Source of the DNA: DASXHD01 sp038239005
Lineage (GTDB): Bacteria > Myxococcota_A > Polyangia > Polyangiales > Polyangiaceae
Length of the DNA: 64,000 bases
Assembly (NCBI GenBank): GCA_038239005.1
Contig: JBBSFE010000011.1
Location: 20,840-84,839 of the forward strand
Direction: 5' to 3'
Both the position numbers and the translations under genes were made by a program. Positions within the stretch are counted from its first letter, which is position 1, and each line of letters opens with the position of its first letter. This document shows positions 9,409 through 18,466 of this stretch, one piece after another. The notes under the pieces were generated by a model. That model did not search any database. It had not been told where the DNA came from and worked only from the letters and a program-made list of their open reading frames with translations.

Positions 9409-12400
9409 TCGACGACTGCTGCCCATGAATCGACCACGGCCGATGTCGTCGGTGCGGGGAGCGAAACTTGGAAGGTGGAGTTCGCCGCGCCGTTGCCGCT
9501 GACGTTCTTGCCGCCGACTTGCGCGAAGAGCGAAAAGCTTCCCGGCGTGACGTAGTTCGCGATCGTGTGCGACCCGCCGGTGTATTGGTCGACTACGCTC
9601 GACGACGTATCGGCGCACGCGGGCGTCACGTTGACGGAGACGCCGGGAATGATCTTGCCGACGAGCGTCGGGTCGTAAGCCGAGGGCACGATGAAATCGG
9701 GCGGGATCGGCGGCGGGCTCGAAGGCGGCTGCAAACGCGGCATGCCGCCTTGCGAAAGATCAGCTGCGTTCTTCGGGAGCTCGAAGTCGCGCCCCCACAT
9801 CTTCGCGGTGCCGCCTTGGCACACCGCAGCCGACGTGCCTGCAGCGAACGTCGACCAGTACATGACGCTGTCGAAGATCGTCATCGGCCCCGAGACGCGC
9901 TCGCCGAGCGCGTAGGGCACGTACCAGTTCACGTTTGCGCGAAGGAGGTTCGACGCGATGTCGGCCTTTTCGGTGATCGAGTAGACGAAGTTCTTTCCGC
10001 TCGCGGTGAAGCTCTCTTGATCGCCGGTCGCGAGACCGACGACGACTGCGCCGAGCCGGTCGGTTGCGACGACGAGCGGCACCTGAACGGGTTGCCCATC
10101 CGAAAACGCGTTCGCGGTTGCGTCGACGTCTTGGTTGTACGGATCGAAGAAGAGGAGACCCGTCCACGCTTGCGGATTGGTGTCCGTGAGATCGAAGCGC
10201 CAGATCGTTCCGTCGGCGTCGCCGATGAACACCTTCTGTGCGATCGAGCCGGGAGTGTCCGGATAAACGACGGGCGTGCCGGTCATCGGCGAATCGAGCA
10301 TCGTCTGCGCCGCGCCCGCGCGGCTCGACCCGACGAGCGCAGCCGGCAAGTCTGCGGTGCGGCCAAACACGCGGAGCACTTCGCCTGTGTCGAGGCGAAC
10401 GATCGTGACGGAGCGACCGACGACCGGCGTGCCGGCTGCTGCCCAACACTGCACGTTGTTGCGGCGCTGGAAGCCCGACACTGGTGCTGCATCGTTGCCT
10501 GCTGCAGCACCGCGTGCGCATTGTCCGCCCGTCGGACCGCTTTCGGCGCCGCCAGGAAGAATCGCGACTCCGATTTCATGTGCGCCCGAGCCATCGAGGT
10601 CCGCGAAGATCGTGGTGATGGCGGGGGTCGCGGAGTGTTGGCCGAAGAGCGCCGTCTGCGGGAGGCCCAAGTACTTCGGCATGTCGGTGAGCTGCCAGAG
10701 AAACTGCGGACCTTTGGTGAGGTCCGTGTTCGGCGCCGGGTCGGTCACGTCGAGCGCGTAGTAGCCGCGCCCGCCCGAGCCGAATCCCGCGACGAGACCC
10801 GTGTGCCAGTTCGTACCGGCGAGAAGGCTTCCGACCGCCTTGTTGCGATCGAAGACGACGTCCTTCACCGCGGCGGCGCCGTCGAGAAGGAGCGGGTTGG
10901 CGCTCGGGTACGACGAACGAAGCCCGAAGAGAACGCTCGGCGGCATGAACGCCCAGAGCTCGCCTTGCGTGCGGTGCGCTGCGTCGACGTTCGAGTCGAA
11001 CGCGTGGAGCCAACCATCGACGGTGGCGACGTAGAGCACGGTCTTGCGGTTCGCGTTCGTCGTTGCGAACGTTTGGTACGACTCATCGGAGAGGTTCGCG
11101 CTGGGCGCCCCAATGACCGTGGGCGTCGAGTGATAGATTGCGCCAAGCGCAAATCCCGTGCGCGCTTGGAACGGCTGGAACGTCGCATCAGGCATCGGAT
11201 CGGTGCTCGGCTGCGCCATCGTGAAGTTGAGGAGAAGATCGCGGCACGCTGCGGTCGAGAGCCACTCGGTGCCGAGCGTGTTCGCGCACGTCGTTGCACC
11301 GACGTTGAGCGCAGCAGGAGGGAGCGCGAGTAAATTGGTCGGTGACGTGCCAACGAGCGTGCCGCCTTGTGTGCCGAGGAGATCATCACGGTGAACGCCG
11401 GGGAGCGCGTTGTTCGTGATGCTCGGACGAATCGTGGCCGTCGACGGATACGTCACACCGACTTGCGTCGGGAGCACGGTGCGGAACTGTCGATTCGACT
11501 GCGAGCCGGACAAGTTGAGGTTGGCTGCAAAGTCGTCGGCTTGCGTCGGGTCGATCACGGGCGGCGGCACGGTGTAAGAGCCACCACCGAACGTGCACTG
11601 GAAGCGCTCGCGCTGGATGTTGCCGACCCAGGGCTTGCCGGGGAGCGGCGCGAACGACGAAAGGAAGAGCGAAGAGTTCGTCTTCTGCGCGCTCTGGTTG
11701 CTGCTCGACGACACTGTCGGTGAGTACGCAGGCACCGTGCGCGTCGTGACGTTCTGCGCGATGGACGCGATGATCGCACCGAGCGCTTTGTTGAGGTCGC
11801 CTGCGGTGTCTGCGAAGTATGCGCTGCCGGTTCCGCCCGAGGCTGCAATCTTCTCGAGCTCGCAACACGGTGCGAAGCTGGCGTCGACGCATGTGCCGTT
11901 GTTGCATTGCGTGCCGCCCGTGCAGTCGGCGTCGAGCTTGCACGCGCCAGAGCCGACGCACTTTGGATCGCTCGGTGTGAGCGTCGAGCACTTGGTGCTG
12001 CCGACTGTGCTCACCGCGAAGCCGATGACGAACGTCTTGACCGAGTGTTTGCCGCCGCCGCCCGTGTAGAGCTCGGCTGCGATGTCCTCGGGAAGCTTGT
12101 ACGGGCACTTGCCGGGCTTCAGTGGATCGGACGATGCGAGGTTGCATGCGGGGCGCAAATCCATGTTCGGCGCGCCGTCGGTGATGTGGATGATGTACTC
12201 GTCGCGGCAGTTGCCTTGGACGTATGCGTCGGTGATTTGCGGCCCGGCGGTGTCGCTCCAGAAATAATATTCGGCGTCGGCGAACATGCCGGCGGTCGGC
12301 GTCGCGCCGTAGGGGCGCATCGCGTTGATCGCGAGCTGCACTTGATCGTTTTGCGCCTCGACTTGTGCCACCGTCGCGGTGGGCGTCGGGAACATCATGA

Positions 12401-13265
12401 AGCGCCCTTCCCACGGGGGTGCTCCGGGGTTGCGCGCGCCGAGCTCGAAGATGCTCGTCGTCGAGCAATCGGCGGGGTTACCCGATGAAGGGGTGCCGCC
12501 GCCGTTCCAACCGTTGAAATAGCTCCATTGCCCGTCGAAGGGCGTCGCGGGAGTGTTGGTGACTTGGAGCCCGGGAATCGTGACGCCGAGACCGGCCGCG
12601 GGATCGTTGTCATACGTCATCATGCCGAAGCGAACCATGTCGCGCGCGGAGTCGAGAATGCCGTCTTGGAATTGCGTGAACTGGCATGCGCTTGCCGAGC
12701 CGTTCAACAAACGATTCACGATCGCATTCGCGGGAAAATCCGAAGCGAGCCCGCCCATGCCTTTTGCGGGGCTGCCGACGCCGCCCGACGGATCACCAGG
12801 GAGCACGCCGGGCGCAACGACGCACGCCGACGTCATGTCGGTGCCGACGACGGGGCGGTGAAACGGAAGCAAATAGTTCGCGTCGTACGGCTGCTGCCCG
12901 TTGATTTGATATTCGGTGGTGAGATAGCTGCCGCTCACACGCGGCATCGACACGCAGTTGTAGACAGGCGACATCGAACCGGTGAGCGACTGCATCGCGA
13001 TGCCCCAGCGATTGGGGAGCGTGCCCGAGAGGCCGAGCGCGGCGTTGGCGAGCGTGACGCTGTTGCCGCTGTACGCGTACGCGCACGTGGCGCCTTCCGA
13101 TTCGGGAGTGTTGCCGTCGAGCATGTTCTCCATCGAGCCCGACGTATCGAGAAGGATGAGCACGTTCGGTAGCGGCGGGTTGACGTCGATCTGCGCGCGC
13201 ACCGTTGGCGCATAGGCGATGGCAGCCAACGCGCCGAGCACGAACGAAGCTCTTAGGGACCTCAT
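9405..13265 (-). CDS. pilY1: PilY1/PilC-type type IV pilus tip protein
   Basis: Type IV pilus tip adhesin and assembly factor, exported and carried by minor pilins. The protein of about 1286 residues has a signal peptide, then a von Willebrand A-like domain starting with LILLDTSGSM, which holds the D-x-S-x-S metal-ion-dependent adhesion motif. The C-terminal half is the PilY1 beta-propeller, with WAFMPPSVLFGLRSSYPSA, the run ADLDGSGAHE (about residue 885, a calcium-loop-like D-x-D-x-S-x-x-x-E) and many short blades. A Cys-rich insert (CKLDADCTGGTQCNNGTC) interrupts the A domain. I favour the ATG at 13265: AGGA lies 8 nt upstream and it gives a clean signal peptide. ATG 13274, ATG 13280 (TAATG with the pilX stop) and GTG 13289 are alternatives. 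It is coupled downstream to a small lipoprotein by ATGA. Confidence 0.9.
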   Translation of the reverse strand: MRSLRASFVLGALAAIAYAPTVRAQIDVNPPLPNVLILLDTSGSMENMLDGNTPESEGATCAYAYSGNSVTLANAALGLSGTLPNRWGIAMQSLTGSMSPVYNCVSMPRVSGSYLTTEYQINGQQPYDANYLLPFHRPVVGTDMTSACVVAPGVLPGDPSGGVGSPAKGMGGLASDFPANAIVNRLLNGSASACQFTQFQDGILDSARDMVRFGMMTYDNDPAAGLGVTIPGLQVTNTPATPFDGQWSYFNGWNGGGTPSSGNPADCSTTSIFELGARNPGAPPWEGRFMMFPTPTATVAQVEAQNDQVQLAINAMRPYGATPTAGMFADAEYYFWSDTAGPQITDAYVQGNCRDEYIIHITDGAPNMDLRPACNLASSDPLKPGKCPYKLPEDIAAELYTGGGGKHSVKTFVIGFAVSTVGSTKCSTLTPSDPKCVGSGACKLDADCTGGTQCNNGTCVDASFAPCCELEKIAASGGTGSAYFADTAGDLNKALGAIIASIAQNVTTRTVPAYSPTVSSSSNQSAQKTNSSLFLSSFAPLPGKPWVGNIQRERFQCTFGGGSYTVPPPVIDPTQADDFAANLNLSGSQSNRQFRTVLPTQVGVTYPSTATIRPSITNNALPGVHRDDLLGTQGGTLVGTSPTNLLALPPAALNVGATTCANTLGTEWLSTAACRDLLLNFTMAQPSTDPMPDATFQPFQARTGFALGAIYHSTPTVIGAPSANLSDESYQTFATTNANRKTVLYVATVDGWLHAFDSNVDAAHRTQGELWAFMPPSVLFGLRSSYPSANPLLLDGAAAVKDVVFDRNKAVGSLLAGTNWHTGLVAGFGSGGRGYYALDVTDPAPNTDLTKGPQFLWQLTDMPKYLGLPQTALFGQHSATPAITTIFADLDGSGAHEIGVAILPGGAESGPTGGQCARGAAAGNDAAPVSGFQRRNNVQCWAAAGTPVVGRSVTIVRLDTGEVLRVFGRTADLPAALVGSSRAGAAQTMLDSPMTGTPVVYPDTPGSIAQKVFIGDADGTIWRFDLTDTNPQAWTGLLFFDPYNQDVDATANAFSDGQPVQVPLVVATDRLGAVVVGLATGDQESFTASGKNFVYSITEKADIASNLLRANVNWYVPYALGERVSGPMTIFDSVMYWSTFAAGTSAAVCQGGTAKMWGRDFELPKNAADLSQGGMPRLQPPSSPPPIPPDFIVPSAYDPTLVGKIIPGVSVNVTPACADTSSSVVDQYTGGSHTIANYVTPGSFSLFAQVGGKNVSGNGAANSTFQVSLPAPTTSAVVDSWAAVVE

Positions 13266-13279
13266 GGACAACATCCTCA

Positions 13280-13984
13280 TTACTTGCACCCGTTACGCAT
13301 CGGACCCGCAGTGATGCGTGCCCGCGACATTTCTAGCCCCTGCGATCCGTAATAAGCCGTCGGCGTGAGCGTGACGCCTTGCGTGGCGAGCATCGCTTGA
13401 TCCGGTTGCGTGATACCGACGGCGACCAGCGTGAAGCTCTGAAAGCAAAGCCCGAGTCGCGTATCGATTCCCCACATCGGTGCGCCCGTCGCGGGCTCGG
13501 TGATCTCGACGTAGAAATCGCCGGTGAGCGCGTACGGCCCGAGGCTTCCGGCTTTCGCGGGTTGCGCCGGAGAAATCGGTTGAACCGACGTACCCCAAGC
13601 CGCACCGAGCTCACCGGAGCCCATGCGCCGACACGCCTTCGACAAGTTCGATGCGAGCGGGTCGACGCTCGAGAGTGACGAGCATTGCGTGTCCATCGTC
13701 GCCGTCTGTTGCATGAGACCGAGATAGAGCTGCCCCGTCGTGCCGGACATCGCGTTGACGCCCGTGAGCGTTCCGTACTCACTCAAGTAGTGCGATTGCG
13801 CGCTCTGACGGATGTAGCCGCTCGTCTTCACCTCGGTCGATGCCGATTGAAGCGCGTAGAGCCCGAGCGATGCGAGCACCGCGAGCGTCATGGCGACGAT
13901 GAAGATGACCGCGCCACCTTGCGTGCGACGCCTTCGTGAATTTCGTTTGGAGCGCTGGAGGAGGCTCGCGGAGAGCGTGTTCAT
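13280..13984 (-). CDS. pilX: PilX-like minor pilin
   Basis: Minor pilin-type protein of 234 residues that would join the type IV pilus initiation complex. The N-terminus carries an Arg-rich leader followed by GGAVIFIVAMTLAVLASLGL, the hydrophobic helix of the PilX N-terminal family, with EVKTSGYIRQSAQSHYLSEY following as in PilX proteins. It lacks the F-T-L-I-E cleavage site of the other pseudopilins, as usual for PilX. The start ATG at 13984 overlaps the pilW TGA in a TGATG junction and the gene ends against pilY1 in TAATG, so the order fimT-pilV-pilW-pilX-pilY1 is preserved. The C-terminal domain holds four or five cysteines that may form disulfides. Confidence 0.85.
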   Translation of the reverse strand: MNTLSASLLQRSKRNSRRRRTQGGAVIFIVAMTLAVLASLGLYALQSASTEVKTSGYIRQSAQSHYLSEYGTLTGVNAMSGTTGQLYLGLMQQTATMDTQCSSLSSVDPLASNLSKACRRMGSGELGAAWGTSVQPISPAQPAKAGSLGPYALTGDFYVEITEPATGAPMWGIDTRLGLCFQSFTLVAVGITQPDQAMLATQGVTLTPTAYYGSQGLEMSRARITAGPMRNGCK

Positions 13985-15291
13985 CAGTAGAAAAACTTTG
14001 CGAGGTTGGGGGTGGCGACTTCACTCGTGATCGATCGAATGCGCGCCCAGCCGAGCTGACCAGGCGTGCACGAAGCGAGGACGCAGTAGCGCGTGGGGTA
14101 AGCGCCTTGCTGCGCGTTGGCGGCGGGCACCGAGTACGTCTCGTTGCGATCGGCGATCGATGACCGCGTGGAGAGACGGAAGTGAACGGACCGAATGCGC
14201 TGCGGCGATGCGGTGACGGACGTCGTGACGTCGTCGGCGACGTCTTTGTTGCGAACGTCGGAGAAGCCGTAGACCGTGAGATCGCGCGGCGTGGCGATGA
14301 GCGGGTTCAGGTCTGCGCTGAATGCAAAGCGCAAATCGACGGCGTACTCGGCGACGAGCTCGGGCGCTTGCGTGAGGTTGCCCGCGACGTCGACGTAGGT
14401 TCGGAAGAGCTCGTACTTGTCGCCCGCGGGCGCCACGAGCTGCGCGTAGGGTCCGTCGCCGGGTTTCGTCGTATCGATCTTGCGCACTTCCCAGCGAACG
14501 GTTTGTACCGGGTTGATGCGCAATCGCCCGACGCCGAGGCCGGTCGCTCCGCCGTTCGTTTTCGTGTCCTTTGCCGTGAGGAGCGGCATCACCGTGGTGT
14601 CGAGATCGACGAACGCGGTTGCTGCGAGGCCGGAGCCCGTCACGCCCGCAGCGGCGCCGAGGCACGTCGGCAAATATTGGTAGTGGCCGGTGTCGTCGGT
14701 CACGCGAACCAAAAACGCCGAGCCGAGCACCGGCTGAAACGATGCTTCGAGCGCGCCGTTCGGATCGGACTGCCCAAGGATGCGCCACATCGCGGGCGAA
14801 TCCGTCTCGAGCCAGATACGCGTGCCGCCGCACACCGAGCGACCGCTCTCGGGAAAGCGCACGACGTATTCGTCCGTGGTGGTGAAGTTTCCGGAGAGCT
14901 CCGCGGTGTCGGGCGTCATCCCCGCGGCAACGCTCAGCGGCGCGTTGGTGACGCCGCCTTGGTAATAAAGGTGGATGCCCGCGAGGCGATAGAGTCCGTT
15001 GTACGTTCCGGTCTTCGGCATCGACGGAAGGTTCGGTGCGTGCGCGATGTACGAATCTTTCTGAACGTTGCCGCTCGCCATGAAACCGGCGCGCGAGAGA
15101 TCGCTACGAAGGCGTTCGACGGCAGTGCGCAGCGACATCTCCGACGAGGCCGTGCGTGCCTCTTCGTGGAAGATGTTCGTCGCTTGCGTCGCGAGCCCGA
15201 CGACCGCGAGCGACACGAAGAGCCCCGCGATGAGCGAGACCATCAGCTCGATGAGCGTGAAGCCACGCGAGTGACGCCGCGTGCGCGTCAT
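13984..15291 (-). CDS. pilW: PilW-like minor pilin
   Basis: Minor pilin of 435 residues needed for type IV pilus initiation. The leader MTRTRRHSRG is followed by FTLIELMVSLIAGLFVSLAV, a type III (prepilin) signal cut between Gly10 and Phe11 by PilD, with the conserved Glu at +5 of the mature form. The helix continues with FHEEARTASSEMSLRTAVER, typical of PilW. The large C-terminal domain, longer than in Pseudomonas PilW (about 274 residues), contains 'ELSGNFTTTDEYVVRFPES' and a D-I-T-T-type beta-rich body. The ATG at 15291 overlaps the pilV stop as ATGA, which supports this start over earlier in-frame codons lying inside pilV. It is coupled downstream to pilX. Confidence 0.87.
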   Translation of the reverse strand: MTRTRRHSRGFTLIELMVSLIAGLFVSLAVVGLATQATNIFHEEARTASSEMSLRTAVERLRSDLSRAGFMASGNVQKDSYIAHAPNLPSMPKTGTYNGLYRLAGIHLYYQGGVTNAPLSVAAGMTPDTAELSGNFTTTDEYVVRFPESGRSVCGGTRIWLETDSPAMWRILGQSDPNGALEASFQPVLGSAFLVRVTDDTGHYQYLPTCLGAAAGVTGSGLAATAFVDLDTTVMPLLTAKDTKTNGGATGLGVGRLRINPVQTVRWEVRKIDTTKPGDGPYAQLVAPAGDKYELFRTYVDVAGNLTQAPELVAEYAVDLRFAFSADLNPLIATPRDLTVYGFSDVRNKDVADDVTTSVTASPQRIRSVHFRLSTRSSIADRNETYSVPAANAQQGAYPTRYCVLASCTPGQLGWARIRSITSEVATPNLAKFFY

Positions 15292-15926
15292 GGCTGCACG
15301 TTCTGCCGAACGGCGGTGACGGCGTAGACGAAGTGGTATTTCTGCGTGTCTTCGTCGAGCGTTGCGGAGGGCGCCGAATTGCAAAAATCGGCATCGGGAG
15401 CGACGGTGAGATTGCGGGGCCAAAATACGCGCACTTCGGCGCGAATGAGCGTTTGATCCGTCGTGAGCGGCGTGAGTCGCAAGTGCGTGCAGTAGCGAAG
15501 GCCCGGATCGGTCAGCGTCGTTGTGTCGCGGCCGAGGATGTCGAAGCCTGCGCTCTCGATGTCGTTCTGCCCGCCGGCGGCAACGAGGCGTTTCTTCGGA
15601 ACGAACCACTGCCCCGTGATGTTTTCATTCACGAGGACCGCGCTCGGCAAATTCGAAGGCGGCACGACCGCGACGACCGAGGGCGTCCACAATGTGGCGT
15701 CGCGCTCGAGGCGTTCGAGCCACTGGTGTGCGATCGAGCTTGCGACATCGAGCTCGCGTGCGTCGGCGTTGCCTTGCACGGCGGCGCGCTGCATCGCCAT
15801 CACGCCGATCGAGCCGATGAGAAGGAGCGTGAGCGCCATCATGACTTCGACCGCGGTAAAGCCGCGCGAGCTATTTCGATGACCATCGGCGCCCGAGCGC
15901 CGGAGCAGGTGGATAGTAAGGTTCAT
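15288..15926 (-). CDS. pilV: PilV-like minor pilin
   Basis: Minor pilin of 212 residues in the pilus initiation complex. The prepilin leader ends at SSRG, followed by FTAVEVMMALTLLLIGSIGV: cleavage after Gly, the family Glu at +5 and a hydrophobic helix, as in PilV. The segment ALTLLLIGSIGVMAMQRAAV closely resembles known PilV N-termini ('h-x-L-G-h-h-x-Q'). The C-terminal domain has two cysteines (YCTHLRL and DFCNSAP) and ends in VYAVTAVRQ. The start overlaps the upstream fimT stop (ATGA) and the gene overlaps pilW (ATGA), so the operon is tightly coupled. Confidence 0.85.
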   Translation of the reverse strand: MNLTIHLLRRSGADGHRNSSRGFTAVEVMMALTLLLIGSIGVMAMQRAAVQGNADARELDVASSIAHQWLERLERDATLWTPSVVAVVPPSNLPSAVLVNENITGQWFVPKKRLVAAGGQNDIESAGFDILGRDTTTLTDPGLRYCTHLRLTPLTTDQTLIRAEVRVFWPRNLTVAPDADFCNSAPSATLDEDTQKYHFVYAVTAVRQNVQP

Positions 15927-16660
15927 GGGAGAGGAGGTGTGAGCGAAGAGACGATGCGAGCGTTGCCGCTCGAAGGAATGAGCACGCGCCGCGTGATGCC
16001 GACGGTCGCGGTGGTGCTGATGACGGTCTGCCCGGCGAAGAGACGCGCGACGTCGACGGCGATCGTTCCGATGAACGGAGCTGCGGGTGTGAACGTTGGT
16101 GGCGAGCTCGAGCTACCGGTCCAGTAGTAGGTGTGACCGAGCGGCGTGAAGCAGAGGGCGACCATGTTGCCCGACAAGCTCGCGACGCCTGCGTTGTCGA
16201 ACGTGACGACGCGCGTGACGATGTTTGCGTTGGTCTCGTAGCCGCCGTTGAGGTTGACGCCGTCGATGTGTGTGTTGCTCGGAAGGTTGAGGCCCCAGCC
16301 CGCTGCGGGAAGCGTGCACGACGAACGCGGCAAGCGCGCGGTGATGTCGTTGGCGCCGCCGGGGTTCGGGCTGACGCCTTCGTAGAGTTGGAAGTTGCCG
16401 CGTGCGAGTCCGGGGGTGGTGGAGTCGAACGTGACGACTTGAGCGGCCCCGCGGCCCATCGCGCGCGTACGTGCGTTGTGGACGAGCCCGAGGACTTGCC
16501 CGGCGTCGTCGTAGGCACGGCGTTCGAGCTGCGCGTCGCTCATCTGGGGAAACGCCATCATCGCGAGGATGCCGATGATGCAGACGACGACCGCGAGCTC
16601 GATCAACGTGAAGCCACGTTGCCCACTCCGACTCTTATGGATGCGTTTATCGAAAACCAT
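15923..16660 (-). CDS. fimT: FimT/GspH-type pseudopilin
   Basis: First gene of the minor-pilin operon, a 245-residue FimT/GspH-like pseudopilin. The leader ends in SGQRG, followed by FTLIELAVVVCIIGILAMMA, a canonical prepilin peptidase site with Glu at +5. The segment DDAGQVLGLVHNARTRAMG is the conserved GspH/FimT helix leading into the globular domain. I chose the ATG at 16660 (a GTG at 16663 and a TTG at 16690 are also in frame); the leader is then about 17 residues. It is divergent from a lipoprotein gene across a 173-nt spacer that should hold both promoters, although no clear sigma-54 or sigma-70 site was recognised. It is coupled to pilV by ATGA. Confidence 0.82.
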   Translation of the reverse strand: MVFDKRIHKSRSGQRGFTLIELAVVVCIIGILAMMAFPQMSDAQLERRAYDDAGQVLGLVHNARTRAMGRGAAQVVTFDSTTPGLARGNFQLYEGVSPNPGGANDITARLPRSSCTLPAAGWGLNLPSNTHIDGVNLNGGYETNANIVTRVVTFDNAGVASLSGNMVALCFTPLGHTYYWTGSSSSPPTFTPAAPFIGTIAVDVARLFAGQTVISTTATVGITRRVLIPSSGNARIVSSLTPPLP

Positions 16661-16833
16661 CACAGGTGACCAACGACCTACGAAGAGCAAGCCACGTACC
16701 TAGCTGCGATCCGCTCGGCCCCAGCATAATCCCCATGTTTTTGAAGACGGCCGCCACCTCGGTAGCGTAAGCGTTGCGACGCTATGAAATGAATGCGTAG
16801 CGCGCCGGGAGTAGGTGTTTGTAGTATCGCCCG

Positions 16834-17871
16834 ATGCGCTGGCTGCTGCTGTTGCTCGTGGTGTGCGGATGCAAAGACGAGCCGCGCTCTCAGGGCACGC
16901 CGCCGCCACCTCCACCAAGCGCGAGCGCGACGACCGCAGCATGCGTGGGCGGGGGCGGGCAAGTCGCTGACGCCACGAGCAAACCATTTTTCCCGCGCAC
17001 GGCGAGTGACTACTGCCTCGACCCACACGGCGACGAAAAGACGTATGGCGATCACGGCAAGCTCGGCATCGACGAGCTCTGCACGACCGCTCTCGACGGC
17101 GGCTGCGAGGAGTACAAAAAATTCGGCGTCACGCGGAGTGTGATCGTGCACTACGTCGCGAACGCCGGCGCAGGATCGGTCGAAGTGTTTCTCTCGCGCT
17201 TCGGAGGTGACGGCGCCTACGCAATCTACACGACGCGCCTGACGGGCGAGATCGATCCAACGGACGAGCACGCACCTCGACCACTCGCCGTGAGCGGCCT
17301 CGGTGCGCTCGGCAATGGCAAAGCGTACGCCACGCGGGGTCCATTTTTTCTCGAGCTCACGTACTCGAACGATCAAGAGACGCCGGACCAATTCAAGAAG
17401 AGCGCCGAAACGATTCTGTCCGCGCTCGCGAAACGAATTTCGGAAACGCTTCCGACCGAGCCCGACGTGCCCGCATCGTCGAAGCTTCTCCCCGACGCCG
17501 AGCGCATCCCGAACGGCGTGATGTATTTCCAGAAGGACGTGCTTGGGATCGCCGGCGGCGGCGCCGGCGCGATCGGTTACTACCGCGGTGCGCGTCGCTA
17601 TCGCGTCGTTGCCGCGTCACGCGACACGGCCGACCAGGCGAAAGATTTGATTCACTCGCTCCGCACGAAACCGGGCGCGCTGCCTCTTGCGAGTCTCGGC
17701 GATGAAGCGGCGCACGTCGTGCTCCAGGCAACGCCGGATCGGCCTAAAATCGAGTGGATCGTCGCACGCAAGGGGACGAACGTCGTTGGCGTGGGGGACG
17801 AAGAGTTCGCGCCGCAGGACCATCTCAGCACCGATGAGAAGACCGCAAAGGTGCGCAGCATTCTCAAGTGA
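16834..17871 (+). CDS. Lipoprotein of unknown function (possibly DUF6599-like)
   Basis: Predicted lipoprotein of 345 residues. The signal peptide ends in VVCGC, then a Pro-rich linker (GTPPPPPPSAS) leads to the mature domain. The motif SVEVFLSRFGGDGAYAIYTT and the later GYYRGARRYRVVAASRDTAD resemble a family of myxobacterial and acidobacterial lipoproteins that I associate with DUF6599, but I could not confirm this. No catalytic motif is visible. The ATG start lies 173 nt from the divergent fimT start. The stop is 3 nt before the first hexamer repeat of the four-helix-bundle cassette. Confidence 0.7.
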   Translation: MRWLLLLLVVCGCKDEPRSQGTPPPPPPSASATTAACVGGGGQVADATSKPFFPRTASDYCLDPHGDEKTYGDHGKLGIDELCTTALDGGCEEYKKFGVTRSVIVHYVANAGAGSVEVFLSRFGGDGAYAIYTTRLTGEIDPTDEHAPRPLAVSGLGALGNGKAYATRGPFFLELTYSNDQETPDQFKKSAETILSALAKRISETLPTEPDVPASSKLLPDAERIPNGVMYFQKDVLGIAGGGAGAIGYYRGARRYRVVAASRDTADQAKDLIHSLRTKPGALPLASLGDEAAHVVLQATPDRPKIEWIVARKGTNVVGVGDEEFAPQDHLSTDEKTAKVRSILK

Positions 17872-17874
17872 AGA

Positions 17875-17940
17875 GCGTGGGCGTGAGCGTTGGCGTTGGC
17901 GTTGGCGTGGGCGTGCGCGTGGGCGTGAGCGTGAGCGTGA
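17875..17940 (+). repeat. Hexamer array A (GCGTNN, 11 units)
   Basis: Eleven contiguous 6-bp units of the form GCGTGG, GCGTGA, GCGTTG or GCGTGC. The array begins 3 nt after the stop of the upstream lipoprotein gene and is in the same orientation as array B downstream of the four-helix-bundle gene. The first four bases of each unit are invariant and only the last two vary. It encodes no recognised product. Confidence 0.9.
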
Positions 17941-18004
17941 GCGGAGAGCCATAGGGGGCTGCCAGGTGGGGCTCGCTCGGCATTGTTATTTTGCCACCGT
18001 GCTC

Positions 18005-18068
18005 GGACGTATCAACGACGCCTTCGGCGCCGCCAGGAGGCGGTGGCTTCGCCATCGTTGACACGTCC
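18005..18068. repeat. Inverted repeat upstream of the four-helix-bundle gene
   Basis: Two 14-bp arms, GGACGTATCAACGA (18005-18018) and TCGTTGACACGTCC (18055-18068), pair with a single mismatch. The 36-nt spacer contains an inner GC-rich stem (CCGCC-AGGA-GGCGG). The whole element could form a hairpin or cruciform just 5' of the four-helix-bundle gene and inside the region bounded by hexamer arrays A and B. It may be a leader-RNA structure or a recognition site for movement of the cassette. Confidence 0.7.
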
Positions 18069-18121
18069 TCCGCGCGGCGGCGCGGGGTGGGTGCGATCGA
18101 TTGGCGATTGCGAAGGAGTCG

Positions 18122-18454
18122 ATGATGTTGAGAATTTATTCTGTGGCTTTGGAATGCTGTCGGGATGTTGCTCGGATTGCTCGTGAGATTGAGAAGCACG
18201 ATCGGAATCTTGCAGATCAAGTTCGGAGAGCGGGTACCAGCATGCCGTTGAACATTGCCGAAGGGAGCGGCGCGTTCGGGGGGAACCGAAAGCAGCGGTA
18301 TCACTCCGCGATGTCGAGCGCGTATGAGGTCAACGCTTGTTACGAAGTCGCTGAAGCCATGCAGTACATTCGGCCGCTCTCGGAGGAAGTTCGAGAGCGG
18401 CCGAAGATTGTCTACCGCACGTTGATCAACGTGCTCGGCCTCAGACGAGGTTGA
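18122..18454 (+). CDS. Four-helix-bundle protein (S23/TIGR02436-like)
   Basis: Protein of 110 residues belonging to the four-helix-bundle family, first known from ORFs inside intervening sequences of 23S rRNA and now found in many genomes without a known function. The signature is 'QVRRAGTSMPLNIAEGSGA' followed by 'YHSAMSSAYEVNACYEVAEA'; the family's conserved 'R-x-x-x-S-h-x-x-N-I-A-E-G' core is intact. AAGGAG lies 3 nt before the ATG at 18122 and 6 nt before the in-frame ATG at 18125, so the latter may be the real start. The gene is isolated between two same-direction hexamer arrays and a 64-nt inverted repeat, in a gap between convergent genes. Relatives such as Avd assist diversity-generating retroelements, but no reverse transcriptase is present here. 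Confidence 0.88.
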   Translation: MMLRIYSVALECCRDVARIAREIEKHDRNLADQVRRAGTSMPLNIAEGSGAFGGNRKQRYHSAMSSAYEVNACYEVAEAMQYIRPLSEEVRERPKIVYRTLINVLGLRRG

Positions 18455-18466
18455 TGAGCATCGTGG

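Noticed and set aside
16661..16833. A sigma-54 promoter for the pilin operon
   Set aside because: I looked for GG-N10-GC type elements ahead of fimT and found none that fit well.
18122..18454. Diversity-generating retroelement with an Avd-type accessory protein
   Set aside because: The four-helix-bundle protein is a relative of Avd, but no reverse transcriptase or template/variable repeat pair was seen nearby.
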